Shown here: piece after piece, positions 61,400 through 64,000 of the stretch
Position numbering within the stretch: the first letter of the stretch is position 1
Layout of the letters: the number at the start of each line of letters is the position of its first letter
Source: Diorhabda sublineata
Taxonomy: Eukaryota > Arthropoda > Insecta > Coleoptera > Chrysomelidae
Assembly (NCBI RefSeq): GCF_026230105.1
Contig: NC_079474.1
Coordinates: 25,128,794-25,192,793, forward strand
DNA: 64,000 nt
Reading direction: 5' to 3'
Notes under the pieces: model-generated
The model's database searches: none
What the model saw: only the letters and a program-made list of their open reading frames with translations
Told to the model about the DNA's origin: nothing
Made by a program: the position numbers and the translations under genes

Positions 61400-61770
61400 T
61401 AGCCCGAATTGCATATATCACTACAAGGCTCAGTACTAGGCCCTGTTTTATTTCTTCTGTTTATAAACGATAACGCCTACCTATACATTGATATTATATG
61501 TCTATTTCCAGACAACACTAGTTTCTCCTAGAGTAACTCCGATCTCACAGCACTCCATAGGACCATCTAATCTTCTCTGTCTCAGACTTTTTTATTAAAC
61601 AACACCTCCAAAGCTTCTTCTGTTTTGTGCTGAGATCAGTTTCCAAAGAACTGAACTTTTTCATCTCCTTAACAGTCTATTATACACTTATTGAGTCGCA
61701 TCTCCGATATACCTTACCCTTTTGGTGTACGTGTGGTACCTCCACGTTCAGAATTAGTTAAGGGCTCCAT
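61400..61770 (+). pseudogene. Non-LTR reverse transcriptase fragment with internal deletion
   Basis: The plus strand reads LGPVLFLLFINDNAYLYIDI, CLFPDNTSFS (catalytic CLFADDTS, now PDN), SNSDLTALHRTI, then after a jump NTSKAS and YTLIESHLRYTLPFWCTCG, the VESHLRYGxxFWG block that follows the RT thumb. Stops and shifts throughout. Clade unclear, CR1/Jockey-like. Confidence 0.72.
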
Positions 61771-61779
61771 ATTTTATAA

Positions 61780-64000
61780 TGCAAAAAAATGTACAATCAC
61801 TTGCCAATTAAAATTAAATAGATATCATATTTTCCCGCATTTCGCAATAACTTCAGAGTATATTTACTGGAAAGTGCCTTCTATTGTGTAAACGACTTCT
61901 ATTCTAAAAGTAATATTCCATTCCGGGCATGCTGCATACTGATTAAATTTTTGCTATGGACTTATATACGACTTATATACTAATTATTACCTATTTGTTA
62001 CATCGAACAAAGAATGTCAAGATACATGTCTAATGCGGCTGTCAGGAATCAATTAGTCTCAATTCCGGATATAGATTAGAAGAAGGAATTTGCTACATTA
62101 TAGAATAGGTTTTTACAAAGCCAGTAAATTGATACATTTTCAAACTGAGTCTTTCATGTTGTACTTGAAGATTATCAATAAATATCATCGGAAAAAGAGG
62201 GAAAATAGGCTACTATTGACATATAATATAATTAACACATGTACATCGTAAGATTATAATGTTTCACAATAATGATTGTTGAATTAAATATTTCATTATG
62301 CTTCAATAAATAAGAAATTGACACCAGATAGTCACACATCCATGTCTGAAATTCTTTAACGCAGTTTTGTGAAACTTCGTAGAATATTAACTGAGTGCAT
62401 ACAGATTATAATATTTTATGGATTTGATAGTAGGTTGCGCATTTTAGCCTCCTAAAGATGACGGGTCTACAGTGGTGACCATTCGGAATATTTCTACCAA
62501 ACTCTTATAGTAAACTTTTCATGGAAATTTTAACAAAATTATGTGTACACCCAGCTGTTTCTGTTATTTTGAGAAATGCTGTGTTAACTGTTCCAACGAA
62601 AATGTAAATTAAAACACAAATAAGGAAACGTTGATATACTATAACCAATAACATTAATCTAAGTATTATTCACATATGAAAAATATGCTATGGTGTAGCA
62701 AAATTATTTGCTCTGAATCCGCATATAAATACAGTTACCATAAACCATATCTATCTATCAATGTTTATGCGTAGTTAATTTGATGTGGAAACAGTTTACG
62801 TAGTTTTGTGAACATGGAAATTACAAAGTTTTCGCTGAAGTTTTAAATGAAAAACAAACATATTCTGAAAGATCAGGCGTTTATCACGACATGCAGACTG
62901 CACAAAATACAGAGTAGAATGAAAGCTGGAATTGGGAATATTTCTGCTAAAGGCTTACAGAGAATTTACGAAGAGCTAAAGACAACTTAATTTTTTTTTA
63001 AATGCAAGTAATGCCTACAAAAAATCACAAGTAGGTCATACACAAATGAATATTAGCACTTATTATTGATAGAGAAGTTACTAAAAAAAATGCTTTCAAA
63101 TGTCGATAATGAAAGTACTAGAGGGATAGCAACAAAAACTATATGAAACCCTTCTGTGAAATGGAGTAGTAAGGATACGAAGTGGCCTTTTGCTTTGTTG
63201 CTTACTTGAAAAATGAGTCGACATGCCAAAAAATTTCCAAATATTATCAAAATGGAAACAGTTAATTAATTGGGATGAGATACATATTATTAGAAAATAG
63301 GAATTGACCCTGCCATAACCATCAGTTGATGAGTTCTGTTGAATGTATGTTGAGAGGACCCTGTTCACCAGAAATCGTCCTCATTGTCTTGAAGTCCTAA
63401 AATAAATGAATTCCAAAGTCTTATAATATTTGGAAAGGTGAAATAACCAATAATATAATAAATAAATACGGTACAGAAATCGCAATATTAATAAGTTACT
63501 GAACACACTGTGAATAGTTATGAAAATACCAGCAACGTTGTTCCCCAAGGGTTTCTTTGAGCGTTGTTTATATTATTAATTGAATAGAGATCTTTACTGT
63601 CTGTTTAAATGAAAAATTTCTGCCAGATTTCCATATTATTCCATTTGATAGATTGTTATTCCTAAATTGTCATAAATCTAAATTTTCTTGTATTAACTTT
63701 TTGTTACTGTTTTTTGGGCTCTTATTTTTAGTCAATTTATATGATTCAATAGCTTCTTTCAAATTAATATATTTTGAAATTGATAATAATTCAAATAATT
63801 CTTTGTTTCCGAGTGGACAGTTACCGCAAACTAGCTAATAGACATAAAAGCTACGGCTGTCAGGGTAATTATCCATTAATTAAGTGAAATGTCAGTAGTG
63901 AAACCGAAATTTTAGAACATGTATGGGTTTCAGGATGTAATCTAACGAAAGACAAAAGGGCCCGGTTATTCATAGCAAGTTGCCCGGATAAAACGTGGAT
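61780..64000 (+). other. Intronic sequence to the end of the window, nothing recognised
   Basis: AT-rich. No splice-site-flanked coding segment resembling the rest of CELF RRM1 was found here or elsewhere in the window. Confidence 0.5.

Overview
This is a eukaryotic, AT-rich window that I read as insect, possibly a large-genome beetle (the order is a guess). It holds one recognisable host coding exon at its left end. The remaining 63 kb reads as a long first coding intron full of decayed transposable elements. The host exon (554-749, + strand) encodes the N-terminus and first half of RRM1 of a CELF/Bruno RNA-binding protein. Its 'KLFVGQIPRHLEEDDL' stretch is the signature of the CELF3-6 / Drosophila bru3 subfamily. 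It ends at a consensus donor (AAAG|GTTAGT) in phase 1. I found no later CELF exon, so the rest of the protein most likely lies beyond base 64000.

Layout. 1-750: candidate 5' UTR with small upstream ORFs, then the start codon and coding exon. 750-5390: unique AT-rich intron with microsatellites and a palindromic tandem repeat. 5.4-19.8 kb: fragments of non-LTR retrotransposons (5.4, 7.9 and 16.1 kb), two mariner relics (9.5 and 18.45 kb), a terminal-inverted-repeat element (10.9-11.48 kb) and two GC-richer anonymous segments. 19.8-31 kb: mostly unique sequence, with a SINE-like box pair (25.55 kb), a CpG-rich island ending in a perfect splice donor (26.05-26.57 kb), one mariner relic and one LTR-like repeat. 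31-43 kb: the densest transposon stretch. It has mariner relics, two eroded DDE-type transposase genes and a PIF/Harbinger element with intact ends and an intact MADF-domain ORF (37790-39315). 45-62 kb: Jockey-like, RTE-like and RNase H-bearing non-LTR relics, a Penelope-like element flanked by inverted repeats (49941-52221), a second Harbinger fragment and an IS630/mariner-type transposase relic (58.7-59.7 kb).

Function. No operon, CRISPR array, tRNA or rRNA was found. The elements lie on both strands and almost all are broken by stops, frameshifts or internal deletions. The two observations most likely to matter are the possible alternative promoter/first exon at 26.05-26.57 kb and the structurally complete Harbinger derivative that kept its MADF gene but lost most of its transposase. 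I did not find a convincing new biological system. All family assignments are by eye from translated motifs, without database searches.
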